NCBI GenBank assembly: GCA_964603985.1
Contig: CAZRXG010000001.1
Span: 1 to 64,000, forward strand
Source: CAZRXG01 sp964603985
GTDB taxonomy: Bacteria > Chloroflexota > Anaerolineae > Aggregatilineales > UBA3940
Direction: 5' to 3'
Length of the DNA stretch: 64,000 bases
In this document: positions 50,776 to 59,112 of the stretch, piece by piece
How positions within the stretch are numbered: position 1 is the first letter of the stretch
How the letters are laid out: each line of letters begins with the position of its first letter
The notes under the pieces: model-generated
Told to the model about the DNA's origin: nothing
Seen by the model: only the letters and a program-made list of their open reading frames with translations
Database searches by the model: none
Translations under genes and position numbers: made by a program

Positions 50776-51261
50776 CTACGTGCGGAGCAGGCGCAGGAGC
50801 GCCGCAGCACGCTCACCGGAGGCAGTGAGGACGAACTCGCGGTCGTCGCCGCCCAGGTCGCGGATCTCGACCCACAGGCGGGCGGCGGGGAGGATGCCCC
50901 GGATGCGCTCAGGCCACTCGATCACGACGACGCCCGCGCCGTCGAGGAGGTCCTCAAGGCCGGTAGCCCAGGCATCGGCCTCGTCCGCCAGGCGATAGCA
51001 ATCGACGTGGTAGAAGCGCCGGGCGTCGTCGGGGTGATGGTACTCGTTGATCAGGGTGAAAGTGGGACTGGTGACCTGTTCGACCGCGCCCCAGCCCCGC
51101 GCCAGGCCGCGTGTCAAGCAGGTTTTACCCGCCCCCAGGCTGCCGGCCAGGCAGAGCACGTCACCTGGCTGGAGGTGTTGGCCGAGCTGCTGGCCGAGGC
51201 GCTCTGTCTCGGCGGGGGTGTGGGTGGTGAACTTCAAAGAAGTGGCGTTCTGGGCGGTCAT
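50776..51261 (-). CDS. tsaE: tRNA threonylcarbamoyladenosine synthesis ATPase TsaE
   Basis: A 161-residue P-loop protein with GSLGAGKTCLTRGLARG (Walker A), SPTFTLINEY and VVVIEWPERI (Walker B/Glu-Trp-Pro-Glu signature). TsaE works with TsaB/TsaD to complete the t6A37 modification of ANN-decoding tRNAs. No tsaB or tsaD is in this window. It lies between the polysaccharide cluster and the divergent ilv leader; its promoter should be in the 70 bases before the ilv promoter. Confidence 0.92.
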   Translation of the reverse strand: MTAQNATSLKFTTHTPAETERLGQQLGQHLQPGDVLCLAGSLGAGKTCLTRGLARGWGAVEQVTSPTFTLINEYHHPDDARRFYHVDCYRLADEADAWATGLEDLLDGAGVVVIEWPERIRGILPAARLWVEIRDLGGDDREFVLTASGERAAALLRLLRT

Positions 51262-51331
51262 GGTGGCCGGATTGTAGCGCAGCGGTCAGCGGTCAGCTAA
51301 TCGGCGGGGCAGATGAATCCTGGCAGGGGGG

Positions 51332-51360
51332 TTGACAAGCCCTCCCAAATGTGATATTGT
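51332..51360 (+). promoter_or_regulatory. ilv-leu operon promoter
   Basis: TTGACA (51332-51337) is a perfect -35; TATTGT (51355-51360) is the -10, preceded by TGA for an extended -10. The spacer is 17 bases, placing transcription start near 51367, 25 bases before the first leader peptide. Confidence 0.85.
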
Positions 51361-51391
51361 GTTCCACAATGCGTAAAAGAGTATAGAGATC

Positions 51392-51487
51392 ATGCTGACA
51401 CACTCAACCAACCACAACCTTCTTATTATTATCGTAGTTCTGCTTCTTGGCCTTATTAGCGGCCTGAAGCTAGACCCGGTTGGGTAG
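51392..51487 (+). CDS. ilv leader peptide 1
   Basis: A 31-residue ORF that starts MLTHSTNHN and continues LLIIIVVLLLGLIS. Fifteen of 31 codons are Leu, Ile or Val, with a run of ten such codons in a row at positions 10-19. This is the hallmark of a branched-chain attenuation leader: shortage of the amino acids stalls ribosomes in the run and frees an antiterminator. The stop at 51485 lies 31 bases before the terminator hairpin. Ribosome binding is not strong. Confidence 0.8.
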   Translation: MLTHSTNHNLLIIIVVLLLGLISGLKLDPVG

Positions 51488-51518
51488 GTGGCAGAGCACG
51501 ATACAGCGAAGTACACCC

Positions 51519-51551
51519 AGCGCCCCCCAACCGGGGGGCGCTTTCGCGTTT
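51519..51551 (+). terminator. ilv attenuator 1
   Basis: A perfect ten-base stem AGCGCCCCCC (51519-51528) and GGGGGGCGCT (51533-51542) with a four-base loop, followed by TTTCGCGTTT. It lies between the two leader peptides. Confidence 0.75.
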
Positions 51552-51588
51552 AGGAGTGATGAGCGGAAAGTGTGAGACGGAGTACAAC

Positions 51589-51711
51589 GTGAATTACCAG
51601 ACCAGCGCAGCCATTCTTATCATCGTTATTGTACATATTAGCCTCCTTATCCTTATTAAGGAGCGCACGGCGGCGGCTGCGCCGGTCGGGACAAGGCACA
51701 CGGACAGGTAA
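51589..51711 (+). CDS. ilv leader peptide 2
   Basis: A 40-residue ORF starting at GTG 51589 (GGAG six bases upstream). After MNYQTSA the sequence runs AILIIVIVHISLLILIKE, 13 of 15 residues being Ile, Leu or Val. It is the same kind of leader as the first, but richer in Ile. An alternative start at ATG 51559 is in frame but only two bases after AGGAG, so less likely. A second hairpin follows. Confidence 0.75.
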   Translation: MNYQTSAAILIIVIVHISLLILIKERTAAAAPVGTRHTDR

Positions 51712-51747
51712 GTTAAGTGCAAAACCAACCGGAACTAAGAGCAAAAG

Positions 51748-51784
51748 GGAGCCGCCTCAAACCGAGAGCGGCTCCTTCAGTTTA
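51748..51784 (+). terminator. ilv attenuator 2
   Basis: GGAGCCGC (51748-51755) pairs with GCGGCTCC (51768-51775) around a 12-base loop; TTCAGTTT follows. It lies 36 bases after the stop of leader 2 and before the 69-residue ORF. Confidence 0.7.
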
Positions 51785-51822
51785 ATGGGATTTTCACCCG
51801 GCTAACCGAGAGGAGAAACACC

Positions 51823-52032
51823 ATGTTTGGAGAGGAATATTTCGCGGGGTTCAAGATGACCGATCCTGAGGAAGCACCCTTCCCGACAGGGCCCTGGGCT
51901 AATGCCTGGCACCCCGTCTGGGAGCGCCCTGACGGCCAGACGCCGATGGGACAGCGCAAGGACAGCAAGGCCCGTGAGGATGCAGCCATGCCGTCTGAGA
52001 GTGACTCAGATCTCAACGAACCGATGGACTGA
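51823..52032 (+). CDS. Small acidic ORF upstream of ilvD
   Basis: A 69-residue protein MFGEEYFAGFKMTDPEEAP... with a very strong ribosome site (GAGAGGAG, seven bases before ATG 51823). It is rich in Pro, Trp and acid residues and has no family I recognise. Its stop lies four bases before the ilvD ATG, so its translation probably couples to ilvD. It is not rich in Leu/Ile/Val, so it is not a third leader peptide. It might be a small regulatory or accessory protein of BCAA synthesis. Confidence 0.55.
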   Translation: MFGEEYFAGFKMTDPEEAPFPTGPWANAWHPVWERPDGQTPMGQRKDSKAREDAAMPSESDSDLNEPMD

Positions 52033-52036
52033 TACA

Positions 52037-53755
52037 ATGAGTAGTTCAGCTCAGGCCGGGACGGCTTCCTCGGTTTCAACACGCCCTATGCGGTCGGATC
52101 GGATCAAAGCAGGCGCGGAACGCGCCCCACATCGTGCGCTCCTTAAAGCGACAGGCGTCCGCGATGAGGACATGGGCAAGCCTTTTGTGGCAGTGGTCAA
52201 TTCCTACATCGATATTGTGCCGGGCCACGTCCATCTCCAGGCGCTGGGCCAGGTCGTCAAGGAGGCGGTACGGGCGGCGGGGGCGGTGCCGTTCGAGTTC
52301 AACACCATCGGCGTGGGCGACGGCATTGCGATGGGCCATGAAGGGATGAAGTTCTCTCTGCCCAGCCGGGAGCTGATCGCGGACTGCGTCGAGACGATGG
52401 TCGCCGCGCACGTCTTCGATGCAATGATCTGCATCCCCAACTGCGACAAGATCATCCCCGGTATGCTGATGGCGGCCATGCGGTTGGACATCCCAACCAT
52501 CTTCGTGAGCGGTGGGCCGATGCCTGCCGGGAAGACGCCGGATGGCCGCGCGGTGGACTTGATCAGCGTGTTTGAGGGCGTCGGGGCGTACAGGGCGGGG
52601 AAGATTGACGCCGACGAGTTGAAGATTCTGGAGGACTCCAGTTGTCCCTCGTGCGGATCGTGCAGTGGGCTGTTCACTGCCAACAGCATGAACTGCATCA
52701 TGGAGGCGCTAGGCCTGGCGCTGCCCTACAATGGGACGGCGCTGGCCGAGACCGATGAGCGGCGCGCGCTCGCCGAGCGGGCCGCCCGGCAGCTCGTGAG
52801 CTTGCTTGAGGCAGACCTCACACCTCGCCAGATCGCCACGCTTGAAGCCTTCGATGATGCCTTTGCGCTTGACATGGCGATGGGCGGCAGCACGAACACC
52901 GTGCTGCACCTCTTGGCCGTCGCGCACGAAGCCGGGATCGACTATGACCTGCACCGGGTCAACCAGATCGCCGAGCGTGTCCCGCACCTGTGCAAGATCA
53001 GCCCGGCCTCGCACTGGCACATGGAAGACCTGCACCGCGCAGGCGGCATCCCCGCACTGCTGAACGAATTGAACAGCGATGGCAATACGCTGCACCTGGA
53101 TCGCCCGACCGTCACCGGCAAGACGTTTGGCGAAAGCGTTGCGTCCGCACAGGTGCAGGATCGTGAGGTCATCCTGCCTTATTCGGCTCCCCACTCTGCA
53201 ACAGGTGGGCTGTCGATCCTGTTCGGCAACCTCGCGCCGGAGGGGGCGGTGGTCAAGACGGGCGCGGTTGATGCGAACATGCGCCAGCATCGCGGGCCGG
53301 CCCGCATCTATGAGAGCCAGGACGAAGCGCTGCGTGGTATCTACGATGGGGAAGTGCAGTCCGGTGAGGTGGTTGTGATCCGCTACGAAGGCCCGGCGGG
53401 CGGCCCCGGCATGCAGGAGATGCTCAGCCCAACCAGCGCCATTATGGGAATGGGGCTGGGGGACGAGGTCGCGTTGATCACAGATGGACGCTTTTCGGGT
53501 GGGACACGCGGCGCGTGCATCGGGCACGTCAGCCCGGAGGCGGCGGCGCGCGGACCCATCGCGGCCTTGCAGCCGGGGGACATGATTGAAATCGACCTGG
53601 ATGGGCGGGCGCTGAACGTGCAGCTTAGTGACGAGGAGATTCGGGCGCGGCTGGACGCGCTGCCATCCTTCGAACCTGGGGTGAGCAGCAAATGGCTGCG
53701 CCGTTATTCGAGAATGGTAACCAGCGCTTCGACAGGGGCGGTTCTCATCGACTAA
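52037..53755 (+). CDS. ilvD: Dihydroxy-acid dehydratase
   Basis: A 572-residue Fe-S dehydratase that turns 2,3-dihydroxy-3-methyl-butanoate/pentanoate into the 2-oxo acid, the third step of Val/Ile synthesis. Cluster ligands lie in CIPNCDKIIPGM and SSCPSCGSCSGLFTANSMNC; the Mg-carbamate Lys region and the final TDGRFSGGTRGACIGHVSPEAA are intact. ATG 52037 is chosen by the overlap with the small ORF; the upstream part of the frame is inside it. First enzyme of the operon. Confidence 0.96.
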   Translation: MSSSAQAGTASSVSTRPMRSDRIKAGAERAPHRALLKATGVRDEDMGKPFVAVVNSYIDIVPGHVHLQALGQVVKEAVRAAGAVPFEFNTIGVGDGIAMGHEGMKFSLPSRELIADCVETMVAAHVFDAMICIPNCDKIIPGMLMAAMRLDIPTIFVSGGPMPAGKTPDGRAVDLISVFEGVGAYRAGKIDADELKILEDSSCPSCGSCSGLFTANSMNCIMEALGLALPYNGTALAETDERRALAERAARQLVSLLEADLTPRQIATLEAFDDAFALDMAMGGSTNTVLHLLAVAHEAGIDYDLHRVNQIAERVPHLCKISPASHWHMEDLHRAGGIPALLNELNSDGNTLHLDRPTVTGKTFGESVASAQVQDREVILPYSAPHSATGGLSILFGNLAPEGAVVKTGAVDANMRQHRGPARIYESQDEALRGIYDGEVQSGEVVVIRYEGPAGGPGMQEMLSPTSAIMGMGLGDEVALITDGRFSGGTRGACIGHVSPEAAARGPIAALQPGDMIEIDLDGRALNVQLSDEEIRARLDALPSFEPGVSSKWLRRYSRMVTSASTGAVLID

Positions 53756-53776
53756 ACGCCAACCTGCCCAAGCGTA

Positions 53777-53812
53777 GGGGCGACGGCGTCGGAGGTTGCC
53801 AAGCGTCGCCCA
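53777..53812. repeat. Inverted repeat between ilvD and ilvB
   Basis: GGGCGACG (53778-53785) pairs with CGTCGCCC (53804-53811). The GTAGGGGCGAC flank is similar to the hairpin at 17-40, so both may be members of one short repeat family. No T-run follows. Confidence 0.4.
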
Positions 53813-53871
53813 CCTGAGCCGTGACGTGCATGCACAGCGTCAAGCGGCCCTAAACTGAGGAGGAGGAGACA

Positions 53872-55578
53872 ATGGAGTTAACCGGTGCCCAGATCTTATG
53901 GGAGACCCTGGCGCGTGAGGGCGTCGAAGCAGTGTTCGGCTACCCCGGCGGCGCAACGCTCCCCACTTACGATGCAATGCTCAGCTACTCAATCCGGCAC
54001 GTGCTCGTCCGCCACGAGCAGGGCGCAGCCCACGCGGCGGATGGTTACGCCCGCGCCTCCGGCAAAGTCGGTGTGGCGATGGCGACCTCCGGGCCGGGTG
54101 GGACCAACCTGGTAACGGGCATTGCGACGGCCATGATGGACTCTTCCCCCGTCGTCTGTATCACCGGGCAGGTCGGGAGCGGGGCCATCGGCAGCGATGC
54201 TTTCCAGGAGACGGACATCACCGGCGTCACTCTGCCGATCACCAAACACAATTACCTGATTACCCGTGCTGAGGATATCGGCCCCTCCCTGCGCGAGGCA
54301 TTCCACATCGCACGGAGCGGGCGGCCCGGCCCGGTGCTGCTTGACATTACCAAAGACGCACAGAATGGAGTAGCCGACTGGGAGCCGGATGACACCCCGG
54401 TTCGTCTCCCCGGCTACCAGCCCGACCGGCGCGCCCTGCCGGAGGACTTCGAGCGGGCGGTCGAGCTGATTAACAGCGCGAAGTGCCCGGTTATCCTGGG
54501 CGGGCATGGCATCATCATGTCGGGCGCGGAGCAGGTCTTCAGGCAGTTCGTCGAGAAGACCAATATCCCCGTCGCGATGACCCTGCTCGGTCTGGGCGGC
54601 TTCCCGGCCAGTCACCCGCTCAACCTGGGCATGATGGGCATGCACGGTGAGGCGTGGGTCAACACAGCGATCCAGGAGGCGGACCTGCTGCTGGCCTTCG
54701 GGATGCGCTTCGATGACCGCGTGACCGGCACCCTCAGCACTTATGCCCCCAGCGCGCGCAAGATTCACATCGACATCGATCCATCCGAGATCAATAAGAT
54801 CGTCCACGTGGATGTTGGTATCGTCGGCGATTTGAGGGAGACATTGGAGGAGTTGCTGCCCGTTGTCGAGGCGGTTAGCCGGGATGACTGGCTGGCACAC
54901 ATCGATGAATTGAAAGGCGACTCCGCCGTGCGCGACATCCAGCAGCTTCCAGATGATGGTCACCTTTACGCCGCGCACGTCATTAACGACCTGTGGCGCT
55001 ACACCGATGGGAATGCACTGCTCGTCACCGACGTGGGCCAGAACCAGATGTGGGCGGCCCAGTACTACCGGCACGAGCGATCCCGCACGCTGATCACCTC
55101 AGGCGGGCTGGGCACGATGGGCTTCGCACTGCCGGCCTCCATTGGGGCCAGGGTCGCCAGGCCGGATGATGAGGTGTGGGTGATCGCCGGGGATGGCGGC
55201 TTCCAGATGACGGCGGCGGAGCTTTCTACCTGTGCCCAGGAGGGGTTCAAGATCAACATCGCAGTCATCAACAATGGATATCTGGGCATGGTGCGCCAGT
55301 GGCAGGAGTTCTTCTACGAGCGCCGCTACGCCGCCACGCCGATGCGCGGGCCGGACTTCGTGAAACTGGCTGAGGCGCATAGATTGACGGGGCTGTGCTG
55401 CACCACACGCGGCGAGATTGAGGCGGTGGTCCGGCAGGCACGCGAGACCGAGGGCACGGTCGTGATCGACTTCCGGGTCGAGAAAGAGGACTCGGTGTAC
55501 CCGATGGTGCCCGCCGGTGCTGCCCTGCATGCGATGATCCGCCGTCCCGTCCTGATTCCCGAAAAGGTTGATGATTGA
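53872..55578 (+). CDS. ilvB: Acetolactate synthase large subunit
   Basis: A 568-residue ThDP enzyme that condenses two pyruvates, or pyruvate with 2-oxobutanoate. Catalytic Glu is in VRHEQGAAHAADGYARA, with FGYPGGATLP before it; the ThDP-Mg site is GDGGFQMTAAELSTC...INNGYLGMVRQWQ. GAGGAGGAG precedes ATG 53872. It pairs with IlvN downstream, which provides feedback by valine. Confidence 0.95.
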   Translation: MELTGAQILWETLAREGVEAVFGYPGGATLPTYDAMLSYSIRHVLVRHEQGAAHAADGYARASGKVGVAMATSGPGGTNLVTGIATAMMDSSPVVCITGQVGSGAIGSDAFQETDITGVTLPITKHNYLITRAEDIGPSLREAFHIARSGRPGPVLLDITKDAQNGVADWEPDDTPVRLPGYQPDRRALPEDFERAVELINSAKCPVILGGHGIIMSGAEQVFRQFVEKTNIPVAMTLLGLGGFPASHPLNLGMMGMHGEAWVNTAIQEADLLLAFGMRFDDRVTGTLSTYAPSARKIHIDIDPSEINKIVHVDVGIVGDLRETLEELLPVVEAVSRDDWLAHIDELKGDSAVRDIQQLPDDGHLYAAHVINDLWRYTDGNALLVTDVGQNQMWAAQYYRHERSRTLITSGGLGTMGFALPASIGARVARPDDEVWVIAGDGGFQMTAAELSTCAQEGFKINIAVINNGYLGMVRQWQEFFYERRYAATPMRGPDFVKLAEAHRLTGLCCTTRGEIEAVVRQARETEGTVVIDFRVEKEDSVYPMVPAGAALHAMIRRPVLIPEKVDD

Positions 55579-55653
55579 TTTCCGAAAGAGAAAATTCCGG
55601 GGGGGAGCACAGTGTGCTGCGCTTCTCCATAGCCAGCAGAGCGGAGGATGCAA

Positions 55654-56226
55654 ATGTCTGACAACAACGGTCGATACGAAGGGCAAGAGCTTCAAACCTT
55701 TGTCGTGTACGTTGAGGATAAGCCCGGCGTCCTGAACCGCGTGGCGTCGCTTTTCCGCCGCCGTGCGTTCAACATCGCCTCGCTGACCGTCGGGCACACC
55801 GAGCGGCCCGGGGTCTCGCGCATGACAATCGTCGTCGAGGCGGATGACATGGTAGCCAGCCGAATTGAGGCTAACCTGTACAAGCTGATCAACGTACTGT
55901 ACGTGGAGAATCTCACGGCGCAGCCCTCCGTCGTGCGCGACCTGGCCTTGATCAAGGTAGAGGCCACGTCGGAGACTCGCCACCAAGTCATCCAGATCAC
56001 CGATGTGTTCCGGGCGCGCGTGGTCGATGTTGCAACCGACTCGGTGATCGTGGAGGTCACCGGCACAGCAGACAAGATCGATGGCATCGTCGAGGTGCTG
56101 CGCCCCTACGGGATCATCGAGATGGTGCGCACCGGCATTGTGGCGATGAACCGCCGCTCGAACATACTCGCTGCCAGCCAGGGTTTCGTCATGGCGGGTG
56201 TGCCTGAGGGTGTTGCGGCGGACTAG
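55654..56226 (+). CDS. ilvN: Acetolactate synthase small subunit
   Basis: A 190-residue regulatory subunit, with an N-terminal ACT domain (VYVEDKPGVLNRVASLFRRRAFNIASL, about 12-39) and the C-terminal IlvN/IlvH domain (DLALIKVEA..., IIEMVRTGIVAMNR). ATG 55654 has GGAGG six bases upstream; ATG 55648 has only two-base spacing. Confidence 0.93.
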   Translation: MSDNNGRYEGQELQTFVVYVEDKPGVLNRVASLFRRRAFNIASLTVGHTERPGVSRMTIVVEADDMVASRIEANLYKLINVLYVENLTAQPSVVRDLALIKVEATSETRHQVIQITDVFRARVVDVATDSVIVEVTGTADKIDGIVEVLRPYGIIEMVRTGIVAMNRRSNILAASQGFVMAGVPEGVAAD

Positions 56227-56354
56227 GTGCAACCGTGAAAAGCGTGGACGTTGAGCTTAGGCTCTCCCGTCCAGATATATCGGGCGCGCGCCGGGACGCA
56301 CATCCGGCGTGCTGACTGCCCAATCAGAATTACACCAGACAAGGATGTGGAGGA

Positions 56355-57368
56355 ATGGCAACCATTTACTACGACAAAGATGCAGACCTTGACCTTATCC
56401 GTGCGAAGAAAGTCGCCGTCGTCGGCTATGGCTCACAAGGGCATGCCCACGCGCTGAATCTTGCCGACAGCGGTGTGGAGGTGTGTGTCGGCCTGCGGGA
56501 AGGCAGCAAGAGTTGGTCCAAGGCCGAGGAGGAGGGGCTGGATGTGAGGACTGTTGCCGAGGCCGCTGCCTGGGGTGACGTGATCATCATGCTGGTGCCG
56601 GACACTGCCGCGCCCGCCACCTATGCCGAGCACGTCGCTCCGCACCTCGCCGAGGGCAAGACGTTGATGTTCGCGCATGGCTTCAACATCCGTTACGAGA
56701 CGGTCGAGCCTCCGGAGAACGTCGACGTGAGCATGGTCGCGCCTAAAGCGCCTGGGCACCGCGTCCGTGAATTGTTCGTCGAGGGGGGCGGTACGCCCGC
56801 GCTGTTGGCGGTACACCAGGATGCCAGCGGCCAGGCTCAAGAGGTTGCTCTTGCCTATGCCAGTGCCATCGGCTGCGGGCGGGCCGGGGTGCTGCTCACC
56901 ACGTTTGCCGAGGAGACCGAGACCGATCTCTTCGGTGAGCAGGCCGTCCTGTGCGGCGGTGTGACGGCGCTGATCAAGGCCGGGTTCGAGACACTCGTCA
57001 AGGCGGGTTACCAGCCAGAGCTGGCCTACTTTGAGTGCCTGCATGAACTGAAGTTGATCGTTGACCTCATGTACCAGGGTGGTCTGAACTACATGCGCTA
57101 CTCGGTCAGTGACACGGCGGAGCACGGCGATTACACCGCCGGGCCGCGTCTCATCACCGAGGAGACGGTGGGCGAGATGCAGAATCTCCTCGCCGATATT
57201 CAGGATGGGACTTATGCCCGCAAATGGATTGAGGAGAACGAGAAGGGCCGCCCCTGGTTTAACGCGGCCCGCAAGCGGGAGCAGGAGCACCTGATCGAAA
57301 AGGTCGGGGCTGAGCTACGAGAGATGATGCCCTTCCTCAACCCGGTCACGATTAAGCCGGGCGAATAG
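56355..57368 (+). CDS. ilvC: Ketol-acid reductoisomerase
   Basis: A 337-residue class I enzyme: NADPH-binding GYGSQGHAHALNL, knotted C-terminal domain with Mg ligands in DLFGEQAVLCGG and TAEHGDY. It isomerises and reduces acetolactate/acetohydroxybutyrate to the dihydroxy acid. Length matches class I. GTGGAGG precedes ATG 56355. A 128-base gap after ilvN contains no gene. Confidence 0.96.
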   Translation: MATIYYDKDADLDLIRAKKVAVVGYGSQGHAHALNLADSGVEVCVGLREGSKSWSKAEEEGLDVRTVAEAAAWGDVIIMLVPDTAAPATYAEHVAPHLAEGKTLMFAHGFNIRYETVEPPENVDVSMVAPKAPGHRVRELFVEGGGTPALLAVHQDASGQAQEVALAYASAIGCGRAGVLLTTFAEETETDLFGEQAVLCGGVTALIKAGFETLVKAGYQPELAYFECLHELKLIVDLMYQGGLNYMRYSVSDTAEHGDYTAGPRLITEETVGEMQNLLADIQDGTYARKWIEENEKGRPWFNAARKREQEHLIEKVGAELREMMPFLNPVTIKPGE

Positions 57369-57428
57369 GGGCGCTTTCAACTCTCTACTATCGACTTTAG
57401 CCTTTAACACATTATGGGAGCAAATCAC

Positions 57429-59090
57429 ATGGTAGACCGGCCAGATGACAGCTACGTGACCATCTTCGACACAACCCTGCGGGACGGTGAGCAGTCGCCC
57501 GGCGCGACGATGACCTCCGCCGAAAAGCTTGAGGTGGCGCGCGCCCTTGCCCGGCTCGGCGTGGATGTGATCGAGGCCGGTTTCCCGGCGGCATCGCCCG
57601 ACGATTTCGAGGCGGTGCGCCGCATCGCCGTCGAGGTGGGCAACCACCGCGCGCTCGACCGCGAGCCGCCGGTCATCTGCGGGCTGGCACGTGCTACCAG
57701 GGGGGACATCGACGCCGCGTGGGGGGCCATCCAGGGTGCCGCCCGGCCCCGTATTCACACCTTCCTTGCCACGTCCCCGATCCACATGAAGCACAAGCTG
57801 CGCATGGATCCGGAGGAGGTCGTTGAGCAGGTGATCGAGATGGTCTCCTACGCCCGCAGCCTGTGCCCGGACGTGGAGTTCAGCCCGGAGGACGCCGGGC
57901 GCAGTGACCCGGAGTTCCTGTACGTCGTGCTGGGCGAAGCGATCAAGGCCGGGGCGACAACCCTTAACATCCCTGACACGGTGGGCTACACCACGCCGGA
58001 TGAGTTCGGGGCGCTGATCGCCGGGATCATGGCGAACACGCCGGGCATTGAAAACGCGGTTGTGTCGGTACACTGTCATGATGATCTGGGTCTCGCCACC
58101 GCAAACACGCTGGCCGGGATCAGAGCCGGGGCGCGCCAGGCGGAGGTCACGATCAACGGGATCGGCGAGCGGGCTGGCAACACCTCGCTTGAGGAGGTCG
58201 TGATGGCGCTGCGCACGCGCCGCCCGGTTTTCGGCCTGGAGACGGGGCTTGACACCACCCAGATCGCGCGGGTCAGCCGGATGGTGAGCAACTATACCGG
58301 CATCCCCGTCCAGCCGAACAAGGCCATCGTCGGGGCGAACGCCTTCGCGCACGAGGCGGGCATTCACCAGGATGGGATTCTCAAGCACCAGGAAACGTAC
58401 GAGATCATGCGTCCGGAGACGGTCGGTCTGACGCAGTCGCAGTTGGTGCTGGGTAAACACTCAGGCCGCCACGCGCTGCGGGCCAGGCTCGCCGAGCTGG
58501 GCTACGACTTCTCCGACGACGACCTGGGCAAGGTCTTCGACCGCTTCAAGAAGCTGGCCGACAAGAAAAAGACCATCACCGATGCCGACCTCGAAGCCCT
58601 GATGACCGACGAGATTTACCAGCCGTGCGAAGTGTTCGCGATGGAGGGATTGCAGGTCGCCTGTGGGACGATGGGCATGCCGACCGCGACCGTCCGGCTG
58701 CGTGGCCCGGATGGGGAGATGCGCACTCAGGCCGCCGTCGGGACCGGGCCAGTGCACGCGGCGTACACGGCGATTGACCAGGTCGTTGGTATCCCGGCGA
58801 CTTTGCTGGAGTTCGCCGTCAACGCGGTGACCGAGGGCATTGATGCCCTGGGAGAAGTGACCGTCCGCATCCAGTATGCCAATGGCAGCCAGGACATGCT
58901 GGTCAATCCGCAGCATGGGACCACAACCAGCCGCACCTTCGGCGGGCACGGTGCGGACACGGACATCATCGTCGCCAGCGCGAAGGCTTATCTCGCTGCG
59001 CTGAACAAGATGCTGGTCGCTTACGGGTACCAGAATGGGGCGGAAGAAAAGCCCGCCGAAGTCGCCGTTCAGCAGACGACTGCCGGGTAG
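57429..59090 (+). CDS. leuA: 2-isopropylmalate synthase
   Basis: A 553-residue TIM-barrel enzyme plus regulatory domain. Catalytic metal site DTTLRDGEQSPGA, GLARATR, and HCHDDLGLATAN; the C-terminal LeuA allosteric domain (about 420-540) binds leucine. It joins acetyl-CoA to 2-oxoisovalerate, first step of leucine synthesis. I use ATG 57429 because GGAG is nine bases upstream. Confidence 0.93.
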   Translation: MVDRPDDSYVTIFDTTLRDGEQSPGATMTSAEKLEVARALARLGVDVIEAGFPAASPDDFEAVRRIAVEVGNHRALDREPPVICGLARATRGDIDAAWGAIQGAARPRIHTFLATSPIHMKHKLRMDPEEVVEQVIEMVSYARSLCPDVEFSPEDAGRSDPEFLYVVLGEAIKAGATTLNIPDTVGYTTPDEFGALIAGIMANTPGIENAVVSVHCHDDLGLATANTLAGIRAGARQAEVTINGIGERAGNTSLEEVVMALRTRRPVFGLETGLDTTQIARVSRMVSNYTGIPVQPNKAIVGANAFAHEAGIHQDGILKHQETYEIMRPETVGLTQSQLVLGKHSGRHALRARLAELGYDFSDDDLGKVFDRFKKLADKKKTITDADLEALMTDEIYQPCEVFAMEGLQVACGTMGMPTATVRLRGPDGEMRTQAAVGTGPVHAAYTAIDQVVGIPATLLEFAVNAVTEGIDALGEVTVRIQYANGSQDMLVNPQHGTTTSRTFGGHGADTDIIVASAKAYLAALNKMLVAYGYQNGAEEKPAEVAVQQTTAG

Positions 59091-59112
59091 CCGGGTGAAA
59101 GAGGACAAGACG

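Noticed and set aside
51367..51822. T-box or metabolite riboswitch upstream of ilvD
   Set aside because: No T-box sequence (NNTGGNACC-like) seen; translated Leu/Ile/Val-rich leaders explain the region better.
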